From: VXYK01 sp965221585 | GTDB taxonomy: Bacteria > Actinomycetota > Acidimicrobiia > Acidimicrobiales > Aldehydirespiratoraceae | Length of the DNA: 64,000 nt | Direction of reading: 5' to 3' | Assembly: GCA_965221585.1 (NCBI GenBank) | Contig: OZ244898.1 | Coordinates: 930,001 to 994,000 of the forward strand | Shown here: piece by piece, positions 8,598 through 17,180 of the stretch | How the letters are laid out: every line of letters starts with the position of its first letter | Position numbering within the stretch: position 1 is the stretch's first letter | Notes under the pieces: model-generated | Told to the model about the DNA's origin: nothing | Databases searched by the model: none | What the model saw: the letters and a program-made list of their open reading frames with translations, nothing else | Translations under genes and position numbers: made by a program

Positions 8598-9473
8598 CTA
8601 GCGGACTCTTGAGAGAATCTCATCGGCGTACCACTGCAGCGCGCCGAGTTTCTCGTCGAGGGACTGGGTGTCGGGACCCGGCGAATAGGCGTCGCGGAAA
8701 CCGATGATCACATCGGTTACGCCGGCAGCTTCGAGACGCTCAATGCCCTCGGGGGAGAAGGCGTCGATGCTGATGGCGTGGACCTCGAAGGGCAGCTCGT
8801 CCCGGCCATGGCTCCGGCGCGACTCCTCGACCACCGACATCATGCGCGCCAACTCGCCGGGGTCTCCGCCGGCGTGTATCCAGCCGTCGCCCAACTTCCC
8901 GGCACGTTCGAGAGCCATCGCCGAATGTCCACCGATCAGAATCGGGACCCGCTCGTTGGGGACAGGACAGAGCTGAATTTCGGGAATCTCGTAGAAATCC
9001 CCCGAGTATCCGAAGAACTCGCCGCTCTGGAGCCCGTTGATGATGTTGATGCACTCGTCCATACGCGCACCGCGCCGCTCCCAGGGCACTTCAGTCACGT
9101 CGTAGTCCTCACGCCAGGGGCTCGTTCCCACGCCGAACCTGAAACGCCCGCCGGTGACCACCCCGACCGACGTCACCTGCTTGGCGACCAGCGCAGGGTG
9201 ACGGATCGGCAGTTTCACCACGAACGTCGTGAAGCGGATCCGCTCGGTGACCGCAGCGAGCGCCGGTATCAGCGAGAAGGGCTCGATGAACGGCTTGCCT
9301 TCGAGGAACTCGCGGCTTCCGTCCGCGTTGTAGGGGTACTTGGTGTCGGCGTCGAGGGGATAACAGATCGAGTCGGGAACCACGAAACTGTCGAAACCCG
9401 CTTCCTCAGCCGCCTGGACCAGAGGCGCATACAACCTCGGGTCGATCATCGATTCGGCATATGAGAAGCGCAT
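8598..9473 (-). CDS. F420-dependent LLM-class oxidoreductase
   Basis: 291 residues of the luciferase-like monooxygenase/F420 oxidoreductase fold: MRFSYAESMIDPRLYAPLVQ at the start, then TTFVVKLPIRHP, the GRFRFGVGTSPWREDY segment typical of the family, and VPILIGGHS. Substrate unknown. The ATG at 9473 is preceded 8 nt upstream by TAGGCT (9487-9482 on the minus strand), a leaderless -10. The frame stays open upstream to 10034, but that extension is Arg/Pro-rich, antisense-like and overlaps the real acyltransferase gene. Confidence 0.9.
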   Translation of the reverse strand: MRFSYAESMIDPRLYAPLVQAAEEAGFDSFVVPDSICYPLDADTKYPYNADGSREFLEGKPFIEPFSLIPALAAVTERIRFTTFVVKLPIRHPALVAKQVTSVGVVTGGRFRFGVGTSPWREDYDVTEVPWERRGARMDECINIINGLQSGEFFGYSGDFYEIPEIQLCPVPNERVPILIGGHSAMALERAGKLGDGWIHAGGDPGELARMMSVVEESRRSHGRDELPFEVHAISIDAFSPEGIERLEAAGVTDVIIGFRDAYSPGPDTQSLDEKLGALQWYADEILSRVR

Positions 9474-9540
9474 GGGTTGCGAGCCTAATGTCTGACGTTC
9501 CAGACCCAGAAGTTCGGGCGGGGCCGGCTGATCGGGGTGT

Positions 9541-10494
9541 TCAGAGATTGGGCCAACGCCGGACGCGTTGGCGGGCACGCCGGGAACGGTCGCCCAGGGA
9601 CCAAGCCCTGCGCCAAGCACCCGTCGAGGGTCCGGTGAGCTGCGGTGTGGCTCCGGCATGCGCCCTGCGGCGCGCCTGGTACCAGTCCGAGGAGGCCTCG
9701 TCGGCCAGGGCTGACACTTCCGATTCGATCCGCGCCGCGAACCGAGCTGTGTTCTCGCCCTGACTCGGCCGCAGCGGCCTCCCGAAAGTGACCGACGTGG
9801 TTGAAGGGTTGGGTAACGACCTGCCCTTGCGCAATATTCGCCCGGTTCCCTCGATGTGGATCGGCACGACAGGCCTGCCAGACTTCTGCGCCAGATATGC
9901 GGCACCGCCGCGGAAGGGTTGACCCCAGCCGTCGGGGCTGCGCCCACCCTCGGGAAACAGCAGGAGGCTCCAACCCTGCGACGCCAGCTCCGCCGCCTGA
10001 TCGGCGGAACGGCGGCTGACACGGCTGCGCTCAATCGGGATCGCCCCGATCACCAGCGACGACAGCGCTGAGGTGAGCCGCGTCCCGAAGAAGTAGTCGG
10101 CCGCGGCTCCGACCAGGATCTGGTGGCGCCACGGCTCGGGAATCGATGTCAGCAGCAGCGGCGTGTCGAGGTGACTGTGGTGGTTCGCGGCGAAGATCGC
10201 CGGGCCCTCCAGCGACGCCAAACGGTCCTGCCCTCGACGATCGGGCGCGGCCAGCCCAAGGACCGCCAGGCGCATCGGGCCGTCCACGATCGCGGCCCTC
10301 GCCATACGGGCCGGATACTTGCGGGCCCAGGTCGTGTCGTAGTCGGCACCGCGGTTGCGTAGCTCCGGGGCCCGAGCGATTCCCCTTGGAGTCGACGGGG
10401 CCCGGTAGGGAAACCCGAGAGTCCGGTAGCGACGGATCGGTGAGAGCCCTCGCGGCAGCGACGGAAGATCGAGCTGTTTGGCCAGGCGGCTCAT
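9541..10494 (-). CDS. PlsC-type lysophospholipid acyltransferase
   Basis: 317 residues with the acyltransferase HX4D motif in ANHHSHLDTPLL (about residue 107), followed by GAIPIERSRVSRRS and the FPEGGRSPDG substrate-binding motif. It should transfer an acyl group from acyl-CoA or acyl-ACP to a lysophospholipid or related alcohol at the membrane. The C-terminus (about 260-317) is Arg-rich and low in complexity. Its ATG overlaps the stop of the LarA-like gene by 4 nt, so it is the last gene of the three-gene operon that starts at 14530. Confidence 0.9.
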   Translation of the reverse strand: MSRLAKQLDLPSLPRGLSPIRRYRTLGFPYRAPSTPRGIARAPELRNRGADYDTTWARKYPARMARAAIVDGPMRLAVLGLAAPDRRGQDRLASLEGPAIFAANHHSHLDTPLLLTSIPEPWRHQILVGAAADYFFGTRLTSALSSLVIGAIPIERSRVSRRSADQAAELASQGWSLLLFPEGGRSPDGWGQPFRGGAAYLAQKSGRPVVPIHIEGTGRILRKGRSLPNPSTTSVTFGRPLRPSQGENTARFAARIESEVSALADEASSDWYQARRRAHAGATPQLTGPSTGAWRRAWSLGDRSRRARQRVRRWPNL

Positions 10495-12110
10495 GACACG
10501 TCCGCCATCAGAATCGGCGGGTTGTGGAAGTGCGTGATCGACGGGCGCGGCCCCACCACATCGGCAGCCATCTCCAGCGCATCCTGCATGGTCGACGCCG
10601 GCTGGAAGCCCAGTCGGCGCACCGACCGCGGATCAGCGCCGACCACGATCACCCGACCGAGCCATTGCAGCGCGTGAGCCCCCCAGTACCACATGTAGAA
10701 GGGGTGCACCCCGTGGTACGCGTAGCTGTTGCGGTACAGGTGGATGTACCACTCGTCGTAGGCGAACTGCTTCTCGTAGCGCTGCTCGATCTCGGCAGGA
10801 TCGGTGGTATCGGCCAAAACCTGCTCGAAGAAGTCGATGTAGCTCGGGTGATGGACCGGGTGGAACTCCCACGGCGTCGGGTGGCTCATGATCACCACCC
10901 CGCCCTCACGCACCAGTGGCTTGCCGCGGTACAGATTGAAGAAATACCCCAGCCCGAGACACATCACCAGGATCGGGTTCATCACCGAGTTGACGTTGTA
11001 GGGGCAGATGTATGGAAGGCCGAAGGTCAACACGTCGGTCTGCCCCTCGACGGGCACGATGTGCTGCTCGAAGACGTTCTCGAGGGTCCTCTCGTGGACA
11101 GCCTCCACCTCGCCTGCCTGCACCGATGTGAGTTCGTAGGGGGCCTGCCATGCCTGGAAGATCTTGCGCCTCGCGGCTGCGGGGGTCACGTCGAGGGCGT
11201 TCTTCATCCCTATGAAGGTCGCCCGGTCGCGGGCCGACCACTCCCACTCGCGTTTCTGCAGGACCGAGAGCGGGCCGTCATAGCCGAAAGTGTTGTTGTT
11301 GATCGTCGTCTCGATCTGGAAGATCCGGGGACCGTGGGCCTTGATCACCTCGCCCTGGCGCCAGTTCGAGTGGTGCAGCTCCGAGGAATGACGGTCCATG
11401 AAACTCTTCGATTTCTGCATGGTCGCCACGTTGTGGTGATGACGCACGCCCGCATAGTCCGACAGCCCGGTGGCCGTCGACTTCCAACCCCCGTCCATCG
11501 AGACGATGTTCAGGTTCACATAGATCAGCAGGTCGGATTCGGCTGCACGACGGTTCATGGTGACCTGCTCGTCGTGGCGGGTCAGCCCCAGCTCGACCAT
11601 TCCGTCGGGGTCCTCGGCGTCGTGGTTGTAGAGCGTCTCGTTGGGGGCGAAGGCGTCATAGATGCGATCACCGAGAGCGTGCCGGAGCTCTGCTTCGGTC
11701 ATGCGTCGATGCAGGGCCAGCGCGGCGATCAAGTGGACGTCGTCAACGGCGGCGGCGGCCGCCATGTCGAGGACCTGCTCGATGATCCGTTGTCGGATGT
11801 CGGGTTGGCGCATCGAGGGAAGCGGCAACGACAGGTCGTCGAATGCGATGGTCAACTTCATGCCGGGCCACAACAGCGCGGGCAGGGGATCCTCGTTGAT
11901 CGGGTTGAGCAGAGCCTGACGGATCGCCTCGTCGGGGTCGTCGAGACCCGCTAGAGGCTCGGCCGGATAGATGACCCTGCTGCGCCCGGCGGGCAGCTTC
12001 TCGAGACGGAACTGTTCACCGTGGTGGAACAGGATCGGAGGGGTCGACTTGTCGACGTCGAGCACGAACCCGGGTCGGGGCGCCTTGCCGCGAGGATCAG
12101 AACGGTTCAT
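10491..12110 (-). CDS. LarA-like (DUF2088) racemase-family protein
   Basis: 539 residues, longer than classical lactate racemase (about 425). The N-terminal half matches the LarA fold: FDDLSLPLP near 90, LALHRRMTEAELRHALG with H134, YNHDAEDPDG with H163, GGWK with K210, and HHH at 224-226. The histidine and lysine positions that hold the nickel-pincer nucleotide in LarA thus appear kept. No larB, larC or larE is nearby, so cofactor supply would come from elsewhere. Its position between a fatty acyl-CoA reductase fusion and an acyltransferase (4-nt overlaps on both sides) suggests a lipid-related hydroxy-acid substrate rather than lactate; this is inference. Confidence 0.75.
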   Translation of the reverse strand: MNRSDPRGKAPRPGFVLDVDKSTPPILFHHGEQFRLEKLPAGRSRVIYPAEPLAGLDDPDEAIRQALLNPINEDPLPALLWPGMKLTIAFDDLSLPLPSMRQPDIRQRIIEQVLDMAAAAAVDDVHLIAALALHRRMTEAELRHALGDRIYDAFAPNETLYNHDAEDPDGMVELGLTRHDEQVTMNRRAAESDLLIYVNLNIVSMDGGWKSTATGLSDYAGVRHHHNVATMQKSKSFMDRHSSELHHSNWRQGEVIKAHGPRIFQIETTINNNTFGYDGPLSVLQKREWEWSARDRATFIGMKNALDVTPAAARRKIFQAWQAPYELTSVQAGEVEAVHERTLENVFEQHIVPVEGQTDVLTFGLPYICPYNVNSVMNPILVMCLGLGYFFNLYRGKPLVREGGVVIMSHPTPWEFHPVHHPSYIDFFEQVLADTTDPAEIEQRYEKQFAYDEWYIHLYRNSYAYHGVHPFYMWYWGAHALQWLGRVIVVGADPRSVRRLGFQPASTMQDALEMAADVVGPRPSITHFHNPPILMADVS

Positions 12111-14530
12111 GCCAGCACCTTTCGTCGATCGAATGCCGGCCGCCTGAGTGGGCCGCGGCGAGCGCGAGGACCGATGGGAAGTACCCGGTTGGGTGCACCG
12201 GCGGATTTCTGCCAGTGCTCAACGAGCCACCCCCGGCGGCGAGCGATCGAAGCGAGCTTCGTCTCTGCGTTGACGGCCACGGGGAACCCGACGGCTTCAA
12301 GCATCGGCAGATCAGAGCTGCTGTCGGCATATGCGACGGCTTGGCGCAGATCGAGGCCGTGTGCCTCCGCGAAGTCGACGAGCGTCTGATAGCGGGCCTC
12401 ACCCGTCGGGGGCACTGCGGTGAGTTGGCCGTCGTAGGAGCCGTTGGTCGTGGTCATCTCAGCGGTGACCATGTGGTCGAAGAGCGGGCGCAGCGGCTCG
12501 ACCACGAAGTCGAGTGCTCCGGTGATCAGCAGCGTCTTGTGGCCCAGTGCCCGATGTTGGCGCACCCTGCGGATTCCTGCCGGGAACGACTTGGTGATCA
12601 ACAGGTCGCTGAGCATCTCACGGCTGTCACGGGCCATCAGCTCAACTGGCGCGCCCTCGAAACGCCTGTAGAAGTAGCGCAGGAAATCGCTGCGGTCCTG
12701 CCGGTCCAACGAGAGCAGCGCAGGTGCCTCGCGCAGGGTCCTCAAGGTGAAGCTCACTCGGTCCGTGGTGTTCAGGTGCCGGGTGGCGAGCCATGCGTAA
12801 CTGGCGACGACGTTGCTGGCGATCAGGGTGTTCTCCAGGTCGAACACCGCGAGTTGGCGTTCGGGTGACAGCACCTGTCGGCGGAGTCGGGTGGAACGGG
12901 ACTCGCTGCTCTTGGCTCCGGGGGCCATCTTGAGACGGGCCTGTTTGACCATGGAGGGAAGGTGGACGCTCTGGACGTAGGTCTGCCAGTCGACGACCCG
13001 GGGATCCATGCAGAATTCTCGTTGATCGGATTCATCCAGCGAGTCCCAGAGCGTGTACATGCGGTCGAGTTGGTACAGCGCTTCGCATTCGGCGTAGGCG
13101 CCGTAGAGCTCGACGTACCCGTTGGCACGCTCGAGCTGCTCCTTGCGCTCCTCGAGGTCGGCGCTCAGATCTGCCTGCTTGCCCCGTAGCGGGAGAACAT
13201 GGAGCGCCCGTTCACCGAGATCCAGGCTCTTGCGGGCGCGACCCAGTTGGCGCACAACCCGCCCACGACCCGGGAAGGACCATTCAGGGACCGAGATCGG
13301 CTGGTTCCTCTCGTCGTAGACGGGGTGGTCGTTGAACCAGCTGCGGACCAGGTCGACCAGTTCCCCGTACATGAGCGGATTCGCCGTCCCCGAGGCGATC
13401 TGCACGACATCAGGCTTGGGCGTTTCATCCTCGCCGAGTTCTGGACCCCGAGCGGCGACCGCCAGGATCGTGGCAACCACAAAGTCGACCGGGATGATGT
13501 CTACGACACCTTCCGGAATCCCGGGGAACTCTTTGAGCAGGCCCCGGGCATAGGCCGCGATGACCGGTTCGGCCATGCGGAAACCGCGGATCCATCCGGG
13601 TGACGGTTCCGCGAAGGCAGACTCGATGATCGAGGGGCGGACGATACTCACGGGAACATCGCCACGGGTTTCGATCAGGGCACGCTCGCCGAGCGCCTTG
13701 GTGAACGCATAGGCGTCGGGGAACCCGAGACTGGAGGCCCGTGCCCGGCCTGCGTTGGTCAACTGTTCGTCAACCCACTGCTGGCGCAGTTGTTCGACCT
13801 TGTCGGTGAGCGCCGGGCCACCGGCTGCGCCGAGGCTGCGCCGCGCCTGTTTGGCCAGTTCGCTGAGCCGTTCGGGTGTGCGACTCGCCTGTTCCGCGTC
13901 GACTCTGACCCGGCGGGCGCTTTCGACTTCGGCTTCCCATGCGACGTCGACGAAGAACGGCGACTCGTCGATGAGTTCTTCAGGGGCGCTGCCTCGGCGG
14001 CTGCCCGCGACGTAGCAGGTGGACACCGCGATCAGATGTGCGGGCTCGTCGGCTTCCAACCCCGCACGGGTGGGTTCGGTTCGCGCCGCCGCGGCCGCCC
14101 GCATCGCGGCGGCCACTCTCATCGGCCCAAGGAGGTTGATCTCGACTGCATCGTCGAGTGCGGAGTCGAAGCTGACGGTGGCAGCCGAGTGGATGACGAC
14201 GTCACAGGTGGCGAGCATGGCGAGACCTTCGGGTTCGAGTCCCAGTCCGTCGAGGCCGACATCACCGGAGACCGCGAAGACGCGGCGCCGGCACATCTGC
14301 TCGAAGGTCTCGTCGTTGTCGTCGAAGGTGTGTCGTATCCGGTCGAAGGCGTCGTTGCGGAAGATGTCTCGGTCCACCCGGTTCTGCGCTCCCCGCCGTC
14401 CGGGTCGCACCACCAGGACGAGTTCGCTGTCGGGGACTGAGCGCAGGAGACGTTCGACGAGCGCGGTCCCCAAGAACCCGGTCGCGCCGGTGATCGCTAT
14501 GCGCTTGTTGTTCAGCTCTTCGGAAATCAC
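12107..14530 (-). CDS. Fatty acyl-CoA reductase / HAD-IB phosphatase fusion
   Basis: 807 residues. The N-terminal half looks like alcohol-forming fatty acyl-CoA reductases: Rossmann motif TGATGFLG (14-21), LVERLLRSVPDSELVLVVRP, catalytic YxxxK in DAYAFTKALGE, and SIVRPSIIESAFAEPSPGW. The C-terminal 240 residues are a HAD-IB phosphatase (FDLENTL, ITGALDF, YADSSSDLPML) replacing the usual FAR C-terminal domain. In HAD motif I the acid/base Asp is Glu (D564, E566). The GTG at 14530 is preferred to the longer frame from 14584, because that would run through the TetR operator and overlap the divergent start; a TATAAC box lies 7 nt before it. First gene of a three-gene operon. Confidence 0.85.
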   Translation of the reverse strand: MISEELNNKRIAITGATGFLGTALVERLLRSVPDSELVLVVRPGRRGAQNRVDRDIFRNDAFDRIRHTFDDNDETFEQMCRRRVFAVSGDVGLDGLGLEPEGLAMLATCDVVIHSAATVSFDSALDDAVEINLLGPMRVAAAMRAAAAARTEPTRAGLEADEPAHLIAVSTCYVAGSRRGSAPEELIDESPFFVDVAWEAEVESARRVRVDAEQASRTPERLSELAKQARRSLGAAGGPALTDKVEQLRQQWVDEQLTNAGRARASSLGFPDAYAFTKALGERALIETRGDVPVSIVRPSIIESAFAEPSPGWIRGFRMAEPVIAAYARGLLKEFPGIPEGVVDIIPVDFVVATILAVAARGPELGEDETPKPDVVQIASGTANPLMYGELVDLVRSWFNDHPVYDERNQPISVPEWSFPGRGRVVRQLGRARKSLDLGERALHVLPLRGKQADLSADLEERKEQLERANGYVELYGAYAECEALYQLDRMYTLWDSLDESDQREFCMDPRVVDWQTYVQSVHLPSMVKQARLKMAPGAKSSESRSTRLRRQVLSPERQLAVFDLENTLIASNVVASYAWLATRHLNTTDRVSFTLRTLREAPALLSLDRQDRSDFLRYFYRRFEGAPVELMARDSREMLSDLLITKSFPAGIRRVRQHRALGHKTLLITGALDFVVEPLRPLFDHMVTAEMTTTNGSYDGQLTAVPPTGEARYQTLVDFAEAHGLDLRQAVAYADSSSDLPMLEAVGFPVAVNAETKLASIARRRGWLVEHWQKSAGAPNRVLPIGPRARRGPLRRPAFDRRKVLA

Positions 14531-14537
14531 AGTACTT

Positions 14538-14543
14538 GTTATA
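14538..14543 (-). promoter_or_regulatory. -10 element of the acyl-CoA reductase operon
   Basis: TATAAC on the minus strand, 7 nt before the GTG at 14530, which would give a leaderless or nearly leaderless transcript. The region where the -35 box should lie falls in the adjoining TetR operator. Confidence 0.45.
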
Positions 14544-14548
14544 GCAAA

Positions 14549-14572
14549 TCTCTCTACCAAATGGTAGAGAGA
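14549..14572. promoter_or_regulatory. Perfect inverted-repeat operator between TetR gene and lipid operon
   Basis: An 11-bp perfect inverted repeat (TCTCTCTACCA / TGGTAGAGAGA) with a 2-bp centre. It covers the purine-rich stretch that would be the TetR gene's ribosome-binding site and adjoins the divergent -10 box, so a dimer bound here could silence both directions. Size and symmetry are typical of TetR operators. Confidence 0.7.
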
Positions 14573-14576
14573 GGGC

Positions 14577-15194
14577 ATGAACAATTCTGTGCCGACCCGT
14601 CAGCGTGTGCTGGAAGCGGCGCTGAATGCGTTCGGAACCGACGGTTATGCAGCCACTTCGCTGGACGCTCTGGCCGAACAACTCGGTGTGCGCAAGCAGA
14701 CCATCCTCTACTACTTTCCGTCCAAACAAGCGCTCTTCGACTCGGTGATCGATGCCGCGTCGCAAGACCTGGTCGAGCTGTTCGAACAGGAGGCCTCACG
14801 TGGCCTGACCGGTATCGACCAGGTCGAGGCGATCGTTCGACGGATATTCCGGCTCGCAGTCAGCCGGCCCGAACTCCTGGGTCTGGTTCGAGAAGTCACA
14901 CGCCCTGGATCGATCACCGCCGGGCGCCTCAGCGCCCATGTCGGCCCTACCGTCGACCGGGCCCGCGCCTTCCTCGAACGTGAGATGGCTGCAGGTCGCC
15001 TGCGACGCTCCGACCCGTCGATGCTCCTGCTGTCGCTGTATTCGACCGTGGTCGGTGTTGCCAGCGAACTCGAGGTTCAGCGGGCGATGGGAATCCCCCC
15101 TTCAGCCCGTGCCACGGTCGGTCGCCGAACAGAGCTGACCCGCTTCCTGCGAGCCGCCTTGGCCCCTGTCGATTCGGATGCGCCTCGGCCATAG
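14577..15194 (+). CDS. TetR/AcrR-family transcriptional regulator
   Basis: 205 residues. The N-terminal helix-turn-helix is clear: TRQRVLEAALNAFGTDGYAA, TSLDALAEQLGVRKQTILYY, FPSKQALFDSV. The C-terminal ligand domain (about 70-205) is not specific. It faces the reductase-LarA-PlsC operon across a perfect palindrome and most likely represses that operon and itself, responding perhaps to a fatty acyl-CoA or similar ligand (inference). The ATG is preceded by GAGAGAGGG. Confidence 0.92.
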   Translation: MNNSVPTRQRVLEAALNAFGTDGYAATSLDALAEQLGVRKQTILYYFPSKQALFDSVIDAASQDLVELFEQEASRGLTGIDQVEAIVRRIFRLAVSRPELLGLVREVTRPGSITAGRLSAHVGPTVDRARAFLEREMAAGRLRRSDPSMLLLSLYSTVVGVASELEVQRAMGIPPSARATVGRRTELTRFLRAALAPVDSDAPRP

Positions 15195-15213
15195 TGGGAC
15201 GCCAGATCCAGGC

Positions 15214-15534
15214 TCAGTCCGGATCGACGGGCAGCGCGTCGGGAGGCAGCGGCACATTGGAGTCGAGGTAACGACGCAGCTTGGAAGCATCACAGTCAGG
15301 ACACAACCAGACGATGTTCAGCGACTGAATCGAGAGCTGGGTGCCGCGGCTCTTGTCCAGCGTGGCCTGCCAAGCGGCCCTGACATCGGTTGATTGGCAC
15401 TCAGGGCAGCGTGGAGTCATGTCTCGTTCCCACACCAAACCGCATTCGCCGCAGGTAACGGTAATGACACCGTCCAGGTTTTCTCCTTGAAGATTCTCTT
15501 CTTCAGAACAATGCGGACAGGAGATGATCGGCAC
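15214..15534 (-). CDS. Small zinc-ribbon protein with four CxxC motifs
   Basis: 106 residues with CxxC pairs at C6/C9, C28/C31, C43/C46 and C78/C81, enough for two zinc ribbons. The tail is acidic and Pro-rich. No family name is recognised; such proteins often bind nucleic acid or protein partners. The GTG start at 15534 lies 6 nt after a TAGCCT box (minus strand, 15546-15541), which supports it as a leaderless start and a real gene. Confidence 0.7.
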   Translation of the reverse strand: MPIISCPHCSEEENLQGENLDGVITVTCGECGLVWERDMTPRCPECQSTDVRAAWQATLDKSRGTQLSIQSLNIVWLCPDCDASKLRRYLDSNVPLPPDALPVDPD

Positions 15535-15613
15535 GCCGCAAGGCTAAAGGACTATCGGAATTGTTGTGTAGGTTTGCTTGCCTTAGACGACTAGCACCGA
15601 ACCGAGAGGCACC

Positions 15614-17020
15614 ATGACCGTCCCAGACTTTCGATCCATAACCATTGAGGAGTTGGTGCGCCGCATCAAGAGCCGCGAGCTGAGCGCGGCGGAAGTCACC
15701 GACGCGGCACTCGAACGCATCGAGCGTCTCAATCCGAAACTCAACGCTTTCGTTGCGGTCGACGCGGAGGCCGCGCAGGCCCAAGCCGCTGAGGTGGACC
15801 GCGCGCTCGACAGCGGATCTGCCCTCGGCCCCCTTGCAGGCGTGCCGATCGGAGTGAAGGACCTCGCAGATGCAGCCGGTTTCCAGACGACGCGCGGAGC
15901 CCGGCATCTCGCGGACGTCGCGCCGGCCGACCAGGACTCGACCGAAGTGGCCCGGATGCGCGCTGCGGGTTGTGTGGTCATCGGCAAGACCAACACCCCC
16001 GAAGCCGGCTGGACGGGCGACACATTCAATTCGGTGTTCGGAGCAACCGTGAGTCCTTGGGGAGCCAACCGTTCTCCCGGTGGTTCCTCAGGAGGCACCT
16101 CGGCCGCGGTCAGCTCCGGGATGATTCCGTTGGGGACCGGTTCCGACGGAGGTGGATCGATTCGGATCCCGTCTGCTCTCACAGGCCTGTCGGGGCACAA
16201 GCCGACGCAGGGGCGAGTGCCTAGCGGACCCGCACCGATGGGGGCGATTGACCTCTCGACGGTCGGTCCCATGGCGCGCCGTATCCGTGACGTTGCCCTA
16301 GTGCTGGACGTGGTCAGCGGCCCTTCGCCGGGAGATCTGCGCTCCCTCGACCGGATCGCGCCGCTGCGTCCACGCCTCGATGAACCGGCGGCCCCTGCAC
16401 GCGTCCTGTGGTGCCCAAGCATTGAAGGAAGCCCAGTCGACGACGAGATTCTCGCGAGCTGCGCGGGTGCGGTTGAGCGTCTGAAGCATGCCGGGGTGGA
16501 GGTCGTCGACATTGAACCGGTCCTGCCAGACATAATCGGGCCGTTCGTGCTGCTGTTCTACGGCGGAATGGTTCCCGTCTACCGGGAGCTCTTCGACACG
16601 CCTGCATGGCAGGAGATCACTCCGGGGCTCCGGGACATTCTCGAAGGGGCGGACGAGCGTTTGACTCCTGACAGCATCGAGGACGCCCGAAAGCAGGCTC
16701 AGGCCGCGTCGCTTCAGCTCGCCGATGTGATGTCCGGCTTTGATGCGCTGCTCAGCCCTACCGTTGTGGGCCAGACGCCGGTCTGTGAAGGCCCGGGAAT
16801 TATCAACGGCGAAGAGACGGACATGTGGGTCGGCAACACCTACCCGCTCAATGTCACGCGCCGCCCCGCGGGCACCACCAACGCCGGATACACCTCCGAC
16901 GGCATGCCGGTGGGCCTGCAGATCGTCGGCCACCAGAACGACGACGGGCGTGTGCTGGAGATCACCGCGTGGGTCGAGGATCTGCTCGACCTCGACCCGG
17001 TCGCCCCCGACGTTGCGTGA
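15614..17020 (+). CDS. Amidase-signature-family amidase
   Basis: 468 residues with the full Ser-cisSer-Lys triad: K82 in GVPIGVKDLADAAG, S158 in PGGSSGG and S182 in GTGSDGGGSIRIP, with the usual 24-residue spacing of the two serines. It hydrolyses an amide bond in a small molecule; the substrate cannot be told. There is no transamidosome partner (gatB/gatC) nearby, so it is unlikely to be GatA. A GAGAGG ribosome-binding site precedes the ATG. Confidence 0.92.
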   Translation: MTVPDFRSITIEELVRRIKSRELSAAEVTDAALERIERLNPKLNAFVAVDAEAAQAQAAEVDRALDSGSALGPLAGVPIGVKDLADAAGFQTTRGARHLADVAPADQDSTEVARMRAAGCVVIGKTNTPEAGWTGDTFNSVFGATVSPWGANRSPGGSSGGTSAAVSSGMIPLGTGSDGGGSIRIPSALTGLSGHKPTQGRVPSGPAPMGAIDLSTVGPMARRIRDVALVLDVVSGPSPGDLRSLDRIAPLRPRLDEPAAPARVLWCPSIEGSPVDDEILASCAGAVERLKHAGVEVVDIEPVLPDIIGPFVLLFYGGMVPVYRELFDTPAWQEITPGLRDILEGADERLTPDSIEDARKQAQAASLQLADVMSGFDALLSPTVVGQTPVCEGPGIINGEETDMWVGNTYPLNVTRRPAGTTNAGYTSDGMPVGLQIVGHQNDDGRVLEITAWVEDLLDLDPVAPDVA

Positions 17021-17056
17021 CGGCCCTGTGCAGATCGCAGTAGCGCTCCGAGGCTG

Positions 17057-17062
17057 TATCGT
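17057..17062 (+). promoter_or_regulatory. -10 element of tRNA-Val
   Basis: TATCGT ends 9 nt before the first base of the tRNA. No clear -35 box is seen, so this is a tentative call. Confidence 0.35.
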
Positions 17063-17071
17063 CGTCGTGCC

Positions 17072-17148
17072 GGGCGATTAGCTCAGACGGCTAGAGCGCT
17101 GCCTTCACACGGCAGAGGTCGAGGGTTCAAGTCCCCCATCGCCCACCA
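17072..17148 (+). tRNA. tRNA-Val(CAC), 3' CCA encoded
   Basis: A 77-nt cloverleaf: acceptor stem GGGCGAT/ATCGCCC, D-arm GCTC/GAGC, anticodon stem CTGCC/GGCAG around loop TTCACAC (anticodon CAC, 17106-17108, reading GUG valine codons), T-loop GGTTCAAGTCC, discriminator A and encoded CCA. No second tRNA adjoins it. Confidence 0.97.
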
Positions 17149-17180
17149 GATCCGATACATCCCCCGACAGATCCAGTCTC

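Noticed and set aside
8598..10034. 478-residue form of the LLM oxidoreductase
   Set aside because: The first 187 residues are Arg/Pro/Gly-rich shadow sequence antisense in frame to the acyltransferase gene. The true start at 9473 has its own -10 box.
14531..14584. N-terminal 18-residue extension of the acyl-CoA reductase fusion from 14584
   Set aside because: It would be translated through the perfect TetR operator and overlap the divergent TetR start. GTG 14530 is the better start.
15614..17020. Amidase as GatA of the tRNA amidotransferase
   Set aside because: The signature triad is shared by all amidases and no gatB or gatC adjoins.
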